This document shows, one piece after another, positions 12,801 to 27,900 of a DNA stretch of 64,000 bases. A program made the translations under genes and the position numbers. Source of the stretch: Chanos chanos (Eukaryota; Chordata; Actinopteri; Gonorynchiformes; Chanidae). The stretch spans positions 34,661,711-34,725,710 of the forward strand of contig NC_044495.1 in NCBI RefSeq assembly GCF_902362185.1, written 5' to 3'. Under the pieces are notes generated by a model. It did not search any database, was not told where the DNA came from, and saw only the letters and a list, made by a program, of their open reading frames with translations. The stretch's first letter is position 1, and each line of letters starts with the position of its first letter.

Positions 12801-15800
12801 ATGGTTCGGACAAAGGCAGACAGCGTCCCTAGCACATACAGAAAAGGTGCGTACTTCAGAATAAATGTTATCATATGGAAAGTCTACTCTTTTTTTCTTT
12901 CTTTTTTTCTTTTTAACATAGTGTCAGGCACGCCGGATAACGAAGCCCGTGTGAGTGGATGGTTCCGCTTTCTTGCAATTTCCTGTTTAATACTATTTGT
13001 TTTGCCTCTATTATGGACTTGCAGCGGCTGATTCAAGGATATGAAAAAAGTTCATTATTCAAACTCAACTTGCTAGTAATACGACTTAAGGACAGGCTTA
13101 ATGTCTGCGCGCGCTCTTCTGTCTGAAACTGCCGCAATGTGAAACTGAGACGCACACCTAGAAATCATAGCGTTAGCTTGAAGCCTAGTTTCCTTTGAAA
13201 ATGTAGTGGAAATGCATAACTTACGTCTAATTTACTTGGCTGACCATTTGTAATGATAACCGGTGTGGTCTATAGACCGGAAAATGACCTACGCTGGTGA
13301 AGTTAAACGGTCAGCCGGGGATTGCTGACAGGCATTGCTTAAGACATACGCTCTGAAGTAAATTCCATGTTAAGGAGATCAGTCCTAACTATCTAAATCC
13401 CACGCGCTTTAATTATCAGTGAACCTAAGGTTAAGGCTTTGGTTGTAAGTGCCAAAGTGGCGCCAGTTTTTCTATGAAGGCGGACGAGGATGTCTGCTGC
13501 TGAAATTTTGGCGCCAACTCTTTTCAATAAATCTACCTGTTTGAGTTCATTGATTTTGTTTTGCCAAGAAAAAGGACATCTCCGTTTTTATTTCAGTTTG
13601 TGGACATAGGCGAAAATAGGCGTATTACCTGGTTAACATGATTTCACTGATGGTTTCAGTGGCCCTTACTGTGCTATAGTTATTATACCATTGCGAATTT
13701 ATCTAACCAGCTAATTTAAACCAAATGAAACGTTACGATTGTTCAAAATGATCAAAACTTAATAATATTAACACGTCAAATGGCGTAAATCCGGAGAAAA
13801 GTATACACATTGTCTCGGATCCAGTCACCGTAAAAACAGTTATTTTTTTCGTGAGCAGCTTTTGTTATGAAAAATTTAAAGAGACCCTGATCAATGTAAT
13901 TTTGCTCAAAATGTTGGGCATTTGGCGGGAAGAAATGTTTTTCCATCAAAGCCGCTTGCTCTCGAGATATATCGACATGTATGCACCCAATCCATCCAAA
14001 AAGCACTTTGCAACACCCTTTGAAGCTGCAGCGAATAATGTAATTTGCTAAAAATGTACCGATGAAGCGGAGGTAACGCTTCGAATTTGCACGAAATATT
14101 TGAGCAGTGTGGGTATATACACCAGGAACATGGGTGGTCAGTTGAAGAAACTAATCGAAAATAAGAGTTAAGAGTTATTGTTTATTTGTAGTAACTTTCA
14201 GTTTATTGAAGTTCAGAAGGTTCGTTTTAGCTCATTTGGAATGAGGCCAGCCTTTTCTCTGAATGTTTCTATCGTTAAAAGTCCAGCTCCTAAAAACAAA
14301 CTTGTTCGTACATCTGCTAATCTGATGTAATATGGTTACACGATCCAACTACGTTTAATTCGTTTCAGCTGTTGCTGCATCGGCGCCCAGGAAGTCTCTT
14401 GGAGCTTCAAGTTCTTCAAATTCACCGAATAATTCTCAAGCAGGGACCCCAGGTAAGGCAGGGCTTTTATTAGGAGTAATTCACTAAATTGGAATAAATC
14501 GTGACCAGATTTGCTTTCTGTGACTGATTTGTGAACACGGACGCAGAACCCTGGAGCCGTGGATTATATGAATAAAGATGACCACCTCAATGTGTATCGG
14601 TATGACATTGTTGATGGATATTGTCAAAGCAAACCAGTTTGGTCCTGTGCTTGCATTCTGAGTTGAGTTTAACCCCATTTGAACTGACCAAATTGTTTGA
14701 TTTCTCTGCATTGTTGCAATTTCTTCAAACTGCAATTAAATGGAGTTTGCATGTCTTTGCAGCCAAAAATAAGTATGCTGGGGGCAATCCAGTTTGCCCA
14801 CGCCCTACCCCTTCCTGGCAGAAAGGCATTGGAGATTTCTTTGGTGGACCCAGTAGGAAGCCTGAGAAGGAGAATCAGTGCCCAGTCTCTGATGAGGAAG
14901 AGGCTGGAGGCAGTGGTTTGTCAATGGCTCCACGGAAGTAAGTACTACCACCCTGATAAACCCTTGCTTAATCTGAATTTTAAAATGCACACATGCAGTT
15001 TAAGACTGAATAAAGACAACTGTAATGGGGGGGAAAGTTCAGCCTCTTTTCTAAAATGTTAGGAACCTTTTCCCCACCCAGTAATGTAACCAATACATGT
15101 AGTAGAACTTCAAAATTCTGGGCCAGACTGATACTTGCATTTTGCCTGTATTCCTCATTCACTGTGTATGGCGGTCTTAAGCTGGTGCCATTCTTAATGG
15201 TTTCATTCATATTAAGTAGGGTGTTTTCCTGTCAACTCTCTGTATATGCCTCAAGTGGTTTCATTTTCACAACTGACGCTGATCATACAATAGCAGAATA
15301 TAAAGATGAGGCCATGTGTATCTGTTCATATTCATGTGTGTGTTTTGGTTTCCACTGTTGTGTCTCATGTTCTTCTGCCTAAACCATTAGTCTGTGTATG
15401 AAAGAGCCAAAATAGCACTTGATTCCTGACTGATGATTTCAGTTTGAATTTTAATGGAAGCTCATGCTTATAGGCTTGGGTTTTTGTTTTGTTTTTTGTT
15501 TTGTATTTGGTTTTTTGCATGTGTGTGTAATGTATGAAAATAGTTTGGGTTACAAAGTACCTTGTTTGGTTGACTAACATAAAACAGTGGTGTTTGGTTG
15601 ACTTTGCTCAAGTCTTGGTGTTGCATACAGTTTTGAAATGTCTTGATCTATAAGCAGTCTGTCCGCTAAGAAATTTGTTCCAAGGCTTTTTTTTTGTTTT
15701 TAGCCCTGGGATTGGCTTATTTTCAGGTTGTTTTCTGTATATGAAGTGATGATGGGTGTGTTCACTCTTGCAGAGTTAATGTCTCACTCAGAACCCTTTT

Positions 15801-15948
15801 CATGTGTTTCTTTTGCTTGAGCATGAAGGGAATTATCAAAACTTAAAAAAACAAAAAACAGATGTGGTACAGAAATGTTAATGCTAAGTATTTACCAATT
15901 TTATCTTTCAGATCTAGACCATTGCCTGAAGACGAAGATGATGACTGA
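12801..15948 (+). CDS. pclaf: PCNA-associated factor (PAF15), complete, 4 exons
   Basis: A small disordered nuclear protein that binds inside the PCNA ring and regulates translesion bypass and replication. Exons 12801-12846, 14369-14452, 14763-14937 and 15912-15948 give 342 nt and 113 residues (human 111). Visible: N-terminal MVRTKADSVP; lysines 15 and 24, the positions ubiquitylated in the human protein; the conserved block NKYAGGNPVCPRPTPSWQ; the PIP box QKGIGDFF; the KEN degron in EKENQCP, recognised by APC/C; and an acidic C-terminus PEDEDDD. The other two large introns hold no recognisable gene. A poly(A) signal follows the stop at about 140 nt. Identification is secure. Confidence 0.96.
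13457..13516. promoter_or_regulatory. Two E2F-like GGCGCC sites in pclaf intron 1
   Basis: Two GGCGCC-centred motifs lie about 50 bp apart (GTGGCGCCAG and TTTTGGCGCCAA). The second fits the palindromic E2F pattern TTTSGCGC. Human PCLAF is a known E2F/DREAM cell-cycle target, but these lie about 650 bp downstream of the ATG, so function is inference. Confidence 0.3.
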
Positions 15949-16090
15949 ATCCCTGTTTCTTTTTTCTTTTTTTTAATGAATTTATCAATTGAAAAGCCAT
16001 GGTCTTCTGTGTTAGAGGTACCTAATGATTTGACTGTAAATCTTTGTACATAAATTATTTTACAAACATTTTTTTCTTGTACAGTAGTTT

Positions 16091-16096
16091 AATAAA
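16091..16096 (+). terminator. Poly(A) signal of pclaf
   Basis: AATAAA 143 bases past the pclaf stop, followed by a GT-rich stretch (TTGATTTGTAGTGTA) typical of a downstream element. Confidence 0.75.
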
Positions 16097-16270
16097 ATGT
16101 TTTCCAAAATTTGATTTGTAGTGTATTTAAATGAATGATCCCTTTACAGTCTCTGTGAGGACCTCTTAGTTAAGAAATATTGTGCTGGTTTTGTGTTTTA
16201 TTAACACAACATGATATTAAAGATGATTTTAGGAAACAGCATTCAAGTTAGCTGGATACCTTAATAACCA

Positions 16271-16980
16271 TACAGTCGTGGCCAAAAACACCCTTGCACT
16301 TTTTGCAGATAACTCAGTATTCTGTATTAATATAGATTAAGCTCTTGAATGAATTTGGTCTTTACAATTCTTTTTTTTTCACTATTGATATTATAGAAGC
16401 TTTGTTTTTTATTCAGAACATTTTTCAAAACATATCTGATTGAAAAGGATGTAGAAAAAAACGATGTTGATAAAAAAAATTTGCACCCTTTACACAATTT
16501 GGTAGCACAGCCTTGGGTCAAAAGAACTGCAGTCATGTGCTCTCTGCACCTCTCTACTGGCAGTTTGGCCCATTCCTGTGCAAACTGCTCCAGTTCTCCC
16601 AGATTTGAGGGGTTACTTGTCCCAGCTGCTGTTTTCAGATCTCTCCACTAGTTTTCAGTTGGATCTAGGTCTGGATTCATTGCTAGCTGCTTCAAAACAA
16701 TTGAGCATTTTGGCTCGAACCATTCCTGGGAGCTTTTGGAGGGGTGTTTGGAGTTGTTGTGTTGGAAGGTCCATGACCTTCAGCAGAAACCCAGTTTTGA
16801 CCCTGGATATGACATTGCTCAAAAAAAGCCTTGGTGTTCTGATATTATGATGCCATCCACACATTCAAGGCAGTACCTTGGTGGCGAGGCAACTCCCAAA
16901 CATCACTGAACCCCCCCATGTTTCAGTGTGAGGAAGGTGTTCTTGTCTTCATTTTGTTTTCTGTAACACATTCTGAAATG
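16271..16980 (-). mobile_element. Decayed Tc1/mariner DNA transposon fragment
   Basis: The left end is TA followed by CAGTCGTGGCCAAAA, a terminal sequence of fish Tc1-like elements that insert at TA. Read on the minus strand, the following 600 bp resemble a Tc1 transposase C-terminus: pieces like LGELEQFAQ-type, WAKLPVERCRE-type and a terminal QGCATKLCKGC can be seen, broken by several stops and frame changes. No matching right terminal repeat was found in 17.0-18.2 kb, so the copy is truncated and dead. Upper boundary approximate. Confidence 0.6.
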
Positions 16981-18240
16981 AATAGAATAAGTTTAAAAAA
17001 AAAAAAAAACTCTCCTATTGGACTATTAGGACTCCTCACTGCATTCTTGGTTCAGTTATGTAGCTGATTGGGAAGGTCCATAATGTAAAAAAAAAAAAAG
17101 GTCCTTGATCAGTATTGTAATACTGACCTGAGCATTGTCTGGTCTTGAAGAGTACCGATTGGACCTGATGTGAAGTTTAAGATATAGTCTTTGATATGAG
17201 ATGCTGTTCTTGCTAAAATTTTGAAGTTCTGTCAAAGCAAGAATGATATTCTTGAAGTGCTGTGAGATCACTTGAACCATTTGCCAGTTGAAGATTTACT
17301 CCCATACAACTACTATTTCAAAGAGATGTTCTGAATAACGGGTAGAGCCATTGTTCCCAGCTTTGCTGACTTGGTATTCCAAAAGAGGGTACCAGTGCAA
17401 CATAGTGCTTTACTTTAAATTGTCAGCATTTAATGGCTCAACATTATGTTGAGAAGGCTTAAAACATTTTTTGAATGAGCATTATCTTTAAGCATGTTAA
17501 AGAGATCAGGAGATTTTTATTGTGCTTCTGAACGTGCAAAATTCGTCAGGTAAGTATGAGAAAATCTAAATCTGCAGTGTGATCAGATATATTTTTCTTT
17601 TGCAGGATGTGAGGCATCAGTCAAACTGGGTGTTGTTGCATCCGTTTTTACGTTCAAATTCTGGGCTTCTGCCAAGTTGAAATCTGTGCACGCCACTCAA
17701 AATGAAGTTGGTTTCATGTTCCTGGAACCATTCCGAGACAACATGCTTTTATGACAGCGTACCCTTCATCTATGTGATGTGATGAAGGGTAAACAACTGT
17801 ATGAAGGGATGGATCTGCTCAGCACCGGTGTTCTCATGAGATTTAGGGCTGTTCTGTTTCTATCGAGAGGCCTAGTGTGTACCATCGAAACATTCTCATC
17901 ATGCCTGTACCATGGGTACTGGGCCCGATGGGTTCCTGGATTCATGCTGTTTTTGTCATTCTGACTCTGCCGTCAGTAAAACTCAACGCGAACCAAGATT
18001 CATTGGTCCAAGGCATGTTTTTCCTCTCAACAAGTTGCGTATCCTGACATGTTCTGCGTATCACTCTTATACTACACCACTACTTTCTTGTTTGCAGTCC
18101 GTCCGTTAGCAAATGGACAAGCTATGTCTGCCCCAAAGACTGCCAGTGACTCGATATTTTTAATGTCTTAAAAGACTGCAGGATAAACTCAAGACACTGA
18201 CGTGCGTCAAAACCTTAAGAGAGTGGCCGCTGCATCGATG
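16981..18240. other. Intergenic DNA between Tc1 relic and rps17
   Basis: No coding region recognised. It contains two poly(A) runs (about 16995 and 17087) and an 11-bp perfect stem with a 10-nt loop at 17760-17791 (TACCCTTCATC / GATGAAGGGTA). The largest open frames are short and resemble nothing known to me. Confidence 0.5.
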
Positions 18241-18350
18241 TCGAAACACTCTAGGGCAGGAGGTGGCGGTAATGCGTCTTTTTCGTGGCTATAAAATCCC
18301 ATTAGCTTCCGTTTTCCGCCCTTCGCACCCCTCTCGCCCAGACAGCAACC
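18241..18350 (+). promoter_or_regulatory. rps17 core promoter and pyrimidine-rich leader
   Basis: A TATAAAAT box at 18290-18297 is followed by pyrimidine-rich sequence (TTCCGTTTTCCGCCCTTC) in which transcription of ribosomal protein genes usually starts as a 5' TOP leader. The ATG comes about 54 bases after the TATA box. The TOP start is inferred. Confidence 0.6.
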
Positions 18351-20865
<2,515 letters not shown>

Positions 20866-21919
20866 ACACGTTTAATATATTTTAAAAAACAAGTAAAATC
20901 ATTCTTCAGTTCGCTTTCTTCCATTGTGTGTTTCCAGTTAGACAGTTGCTTTGGAACTGTACTTTTAGCGTAAGAAATTTAACAGTTGAGTTAAAATCAA
21001 GCAACAGATTTAGAATACCAAACTGTTCAACAATGAGTGGTTTTCAAGCCAACTGTAGATTAGTGTTACAGAAATGTGTTCTCCGTGTAAAATGCATGAA
21101 GGTGAATTAAGTTAAATGTGTATGTTACATGACTACTTGTTCTGTTTAAAGAAATTCTCAGTTGTAATTGTAAGGAAACACCTGCCTGATTCATTTGCAA
21201 TAAGTGATGTGCAAATTTCCTCATTAAATTTTTGTTGTGTACTACCTTTTCATGTGTGGCTCATTTACACATTTTTGAAACTTGAGAAATTCACTAGTAC
21301 TGTTTTAGGAACTTTTTTTCTTGACTAAAAGCTTTAGATTTAAATGGTTAAGTTTTACATTGAGATACCAAAACTGTCAGAAGTCAAAACTTACCTACCT
21401 GAAAAAGCTAGGCTGTTCTTTATCCATAATTACACACTCACTGACATGGTGTAAAGTGTTAAATCTGTAAATTTAATGCATAATTACCTTTAAAAAAGTG
21501 GATGCGATGTCCAAATGGCTTAAGGCTTAGATAATTTAAAAGTACATGAAACTGCTAACTGCAATTTTTTGTAATGTTGCTTAAAATTCACAAAACTATT
21601 TTAAATTAAACACACCCCTCTTCAGCCTTCACTGTTTCACCACCATGGAAAAGGACACCAGTTATGGTGAATGTTCTCTTTAAATAAAGACAGATGTACT
21701 GATAACTTGGAGGTTTAGTTTTATTATTACTACTGACAAAATAACACCAAGAGTTTAATCCACACATAGCATTCATCTCTTGATTCCTCCATAAACCTTC
21801 CACCCTCTCCAGTTGATGGGCCGTTGAGCAGTATGATTGGAAGGTCCGCAGTACTGGTTTAAATATATAAAACAGGTGTGTGAAGTGGTGCAGACACTAG
21901 GAGACTGGAAAAAGTAGCT

Positions 21920-24900
21920 CTACTCAGTGAGACCCAGCTTCTTCTTCAGAGACTCGGGCATCTCGGGGGGAGGAGGACGTGGCAAGCGGAAGTAGACCTT
22001 TACAGAGTCGTAGATGAACCACTGCAGGGCTGTGAGTGTACCGATCATGATGATACGGGCAACGAGACCCTTCCACACACCTGGATGAGAGCACGCACAA
22101 AAGATCCCGAAATCAGCCAGGAATCCAAGGCATTATTTTGCCATCACTTTTGCCAAGATAGACATGTTCTCCCACATTCATGACTTTTCTATGCCCTTCA
22201 ATGCTTATGGAAAGAATGTTGTCTTGCTTAAAACTGTCAGAATGATTTTCATGGTCAGACTCATTCTTACTACTCTTACTGAACTGTCACAGCTGACCCT
22301 GATCACAATACAAATTTCAAACTCCATGAGCCTGCAGAGGATGGTGTGTTTGTCTGCTCTCCAGCATTGCTACACTGGTGGCATCCATAAGAAGGTCCAG
22401 TGCAGCAGTGGGGCTAGAGGTGCAGGTAGACTGCTCTGACATGCCAATGACTCAAGCACCTCCAACTGTACAGCAAAAAAGCTGCTGGGAACTGCCAGAC
22501 TGAAACTACACAACATCTAAAAGATGGAGAGCAGCTTCAGACTTGGACATTTCCCCAGAGATGGATCTAAGGAGCATGTCTAATCAGATAATGATACTGA
22601 CATCAAAATGAATGATTTGTCAGGAAGACTGATAGATTTATGAGCGGTTTAAAACTACTCGTTTGAACACTTGTGTCTACCGATGAGAGATTTTTAACAA
22701 TGTGCAAACAATCCACAGTTTGTGCACACTGCCAAGATTTAGTCAAAATGTTACCATTTCGTTTAAGTCTCGGAGCATTTAACGCAGACATGACAGCTAC
22801 CTGCCACATCTGTCTGTGACAACAGGGAACAGTGTGTGTGGGCAGGCTCACTCACCCATAGGTCCAAGCCTCTTCAGCACCTCCATGGCTGTGCTTCCCT
22901 TCTCCTTGTTCAGAACGGACACCACAGAGTCGGCAGGGTGGGACACGATGGCACAGAACACGCCAGCTGTAATACAGTAATGAAGTAAACAATGGGTTAA
23001 ATTCAATTTTCCCCTGAAACCCACAACAGTCAGCTGCTCAACTGAGAAAACCGAGGCAAAACTTGATTTCCAAAGCTACAAAACTTGATAAATGTTGAAG
23101 TTTAAAATGAAGATCACAGTATGAATACCCACAAAATACTCCCTCTAATGCGTAATGTGTGGTATGCCGTGCCTTAATTTTGACTACATGTGTTACTTTG
23201 AAACACAGTACTTTTGGCAGCAAACATCTCACCAAAGTCACAATTTATTTTTTGCTAAGTCATCGCTGCATTGACTTACCGATGTAGCCTGCAACAAATG
23301 TGACCACCAGCTGTTCGGGCTTGGAGCACTCGCTGCGGGGCTTGGGCACCACATACTTGTAGAGCAGCTCCACAGTGCGCTCAAAGCAAGCGAACTTCAT
23401 CATGGTGTATGGAATCTGCCTCATCCAAAGAGGTGCCACACCCTTATAAAACCTGCCAAGAAAATCAAGAGTCAGCCTTCGTACTTCATAGTCATACATG
23501 CCTATTTCCATGGCCAGAATCTTTTGTGCAGTGCAATGCAATGTGCGGGTCAGAGTGAATAGTGACTTTGTTGTCTAATGTACACGATTGCAGAAAGACC
23601 TGCAGTTGCCTTTCTGACGCATATCTTTCATTCAGTGATGGCAGTTTTATTCAAAAACTAGATTAAATTTGTCTTTCCTCCTCAGTTTCAGTGTAGCACA
23701 CTTTTCTCAAATTGCTGTCCGCCCTTCACCTTTGCTGCACTGGGTGTCATCCATTGAGAGGAGGCCAGTGCTGCAGTGAAGCTGGATGTGGCAGGTAGAC
23801 TGCTCTCACACGTCAATGACTCAAGCACCTCCAACTGTACAGCCAGAAAAGCTGCTGAGAATCTCAAGACTTCAGCTGCACTTTCCAGAGATAGAAAGAA
23901 CAGCTCTAAACCATGAGTTCCCCAGAGGTGGATCTAAGGGACGTGTTTCACCAGTGCAGATGGACACTTTCATGGAGCTACATCAAATACGAACTATAAT
24001 TAACCTAAGATTCATTACAGGTTGTTTAAGTATAGCATGTCCTATGAAGCAATGTCTGGGTTCAACAGAACAACTTGGTGAAAGGGCAAAAACCTGGAGG
24101 AGGACCACGTGCAGAACTCTGACCGTTTCAGCTTGCACAAAATTTCCAGGAGACAAGAAGGGTTTACTCACGCCCAGAGCCCCTCTTCAGCGTGCATCTT
24201 GGGGGCACACTCTCTCAGGGTGTTGGCATAGCCTGGCTGAGTCTGAATACGCACTTTACATGCCTCCATAGGGGCCAGTGCTATATCAGCAAAGAACTCA
24301 GCGCTTGCAGATGCTGCCAAGTAGAGTGAGGTCCTCCACAAGTAAGCATTTTCCTAAAAAAATGTAAAAAAAAAAAAAAAAAAATTGCACTGAGTAAGCT
24401 CAGCAATCACTGCTCCATGATATGTAATTAATGGGCACAAGACAGTTTCCTTGTAAATGCTAGGTAAAACAGTTGATTGTCATTATACCAGCTCATCTCC
24501 ACTTTAGCTTCCACATTCCTAGAAGCAGTGCCTTTGGAATGAATGTGTAAGACACTACCAATGCAATACTGCTGAGCAGTTTCACAGCTACCCACTTCAA
24601 AACCATTTAAGATGATAAATAGCGCCACAAGTTAATGGGGAAAATCACAAATTCCATTGTACATACCTGTATACAACACAGCGATATGGTCTACATATCT
24701 ACATAGTTCTATCAAGTATACCGGCCCAACACAGAGGCTACCATGTTAGCTGAAACCCTTCAACCCAAATGATCTTCGAGCACCCCCTTGAGATTTTAAC
24801 TAAGTGAATGTAATCAGACACGGACATTTCCATCAATCTCATGAACTCCCTACAGTACTGCTGCAAATGCCAGAGTGAAAACCCTTGTTGTAGGTGAATG

Positions 24901-27900
24901 ACATCCATCATCACAACATCAATATAAATTAAGCCAAAGTTTTTCCTTTACCACTCTTCACAGCCATTGTTCATTTGTAACATTTGTAACACAGGTACAA
25001 ACAAGTGGAACAGAGTCATGAAGTCCATAAGAACATCATACCAGTGCTTCAGGTCTGTGTCCTCACCTCTCCAAGAAAATCACTGTAGAGAATCTTGAAC
25101 ACCTCATAGAAGCCAAACTTGCAGAGACCCTGCATGGAGTATCCAATGAAGGTTGGAGCCCATCCCTTAGCCAGCCCACGGACACCGTCCTCCTTAACAG
25201 TCACTGAGAAGCCATTGAATATGCTCTTGTACTTGTTGGGGTCCACCTATACACATCGATTTGGTTTTTATTATTGAGAAGCACTACAGCAAACACAGCC
25301 ACCGAATGAACTTCTGTGGATCAGTTAGTGCACCATATCAAAATACTAAAACACCAACATGCAGGGTAGCAAGCTGGGAATATTTACATATATGCACAAT
25401 TTAAATAAAAAAAATCACAACTCACAAGATCCATCACAACACACATCTGCATTCCAAAAACATCACTTTCAATTCTATAGCTATTCATTAGTAAGTCACA
25501 AATCAAATATTAAACCATTTTAGTTCTCTAACATGTTTAGACTGTTTTCTTAGACAAATATAATTCAAGAAGTCTCAGCACATTCTCTCACTTCTCTAAC
25601 TTCAGTCTAACTTTGTGTTTTCATGGGTTGGGAACCTAATATTCAAATTCACAGGCCATATATGGTTCTGGTCGGGAACTTAAATGGCTTGCAAATATCT
25701 GAAAAATTCTACTACTCAATTATAAAACTGTTGATAACATAAGACTGAGAGCAGTGTTTGGCACTTAAAAAAAAAGGGGGGGGGGTAATCAGTTTCATGC
25801 TATAGACCTGGACCAGACTTGGAATCATAAGCCTCCTTTAGAAATTTATTCTAGTTGAAATCCGGACACTTGGATTTGTTTACTCCGTTGATTGACTTGG
25901 GGGCGACATCTTGAGAACACTTAAGCTGTATATCAAGCTGTCAGAACATTAAATGAAGAATGTCTTGATGCATACTGATGACAAGAGTTTGTGTCTCAGT
26001 AGTGGACATCAGGGTGTAAATCTTAATTGGGCCCCAATGCCAACCATTCAAACATAGGCCAAACGACTGCCAGTCCTCCAGCAGATTAAAATCTGCAAAC
26101 ATTTCTGAAATATGTTTAAACTCTGTAATGGTGCTGTAACCAAAATCCTCAGAAGTTGATTTCATTCTTAAGAAGATTCACAGCCCCTGGCATTAGTCCA
26201 TGTGATGCACAATTAAATCAGTTTTTTTTTTCTTTTTTTTTTTTTTAACAAACTGGTTTAATGTGTTCCATGATATTTTGGTCATGGTTCTTCTTTGTTA
26301 AACTTAAACACCAACTTATTGTTTAAAATAATACATCACTGGGATTTGAGTTTTGAATTAACTAGGTCTGTGCTACTCCAGTTTGAGACAGTAAGATTAC
26401 TTGCAGCTGTCACGGGCATGTCACACAACCATCTCTGTGCCGTTGAATTGCACTTTTGCTCTATAATCAAATCTCAATGGAAAGTTATTTGTTCCACAAA
26501 GAGAACTGAAGCACATTGTTACCATACAAACAAATGTACTTGTCTGTACAAATAATGATATGATTTTAAATGAATTGTAATGAGCTGAAATAACCCACTC
26601 ATCACTCATATGCTTTAACATCAAACATTAATAAATTTAGCAATGTTTTGATTAAAAGTGAACAACTCTTACCGTCTTCAAAGCTTGAGTACTAATACTC
26701 TACACTAATTCTAAGTTGTCTGGAAAAACCATTGGATTGGTCACTTGTGTACAGACCTGGAGACGGCACTTGACCAAGTCGAGTGGTACAACAGCCGTAT
26801 GTGTGATGCCGCAGCTCAGGATGCCCCCAAAACCACAGAGGGCGTAGTATTTCATAGAGCCAAACTCACAGCTGACATCTGAGTCTGTTGCACAGGAACA
26901 CAGGGACAAAAACACACACATACACATGCTCATGCTCATGCTCAACAAGACAACACGAACACAAACACAAACACACTCGTGCTGGGTCACATTCTCCACG
27001 CACACCAGCACACAGACCTGCAATCGGCACTTGACCAAGTCAAGGGGCACCACTGCCGTGTGTGTGGTGCCACAGCTCAGAATTCCACCGAAGCCACATA
27101 GGAGGAAATACTTCTGTGAGCCAAACTCACAACTGTCTCCCTCTAAAGAAAAATGGAGCATGGTTCACACTACGAGGTCAGGCTGGCTTAACTGAAAAGC
27201 GGAAAGGGTCATTTGAAGGGCACCGTTTCGCACACTGAGGGCCAACTGCAGTGCTACTTGAACATACTGTGCAAATGTTTGTTTCAGTCTGTGGTTCCAT
27301 AACACAGTATTAACAGTAGTTCACCTACTACTTTTTTCTGAGTTCACATGGACTGCAGTGCACAAGACAGGCTGATGCTAGAAAACTAACCTTGTGGTCC
27401 TCAAAAACCTATAAATGGCATTGTACATTGGCAAAAGAAAAACAGAGGAGATTAAGCCTGTAGCCACAAATTAATTTCAAGGCCAAATATTTTAAACTCT
27501 GGTTAAATTTGATTTCAATTGTGCGCTTATGTGGTGGCATTAGATTTTGTATGCAAAAATCAATGCTGCAATACACGTTTTAGCCTCTTTTTGATTTTCT
27601 TCGGAATTTTGGCAGCGTGTTTTCTACGTGCGGTCCTGTTTATGCCATAGTCATGCACCATCATGTTCTCATTAAGCAAGGAGTTGATATTTTACTGATA
27701 CTCTGAAAGCAAACGCTGAGACAGTATAGCACACAAACATCTGAAACGTGATGGTACAGGCTACAATACCCCAAGTCACACTGAGCCTTGCAAGAATCAT
27801 ATGCATTTTTTTATTTTAAACAGTGAACTCCCTAAATATGTTAAATTGAAGAGAAAGTACGTTTGTGCACAATCGTTTGACAACTAAATTCTCTCCACAC

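Noticed and set aside
26700-27161. A separate 153-residue gene on the minus strand
   Set aside because: It is slc25a3 exons 3A and 3B plus the intron between them in one open frame.
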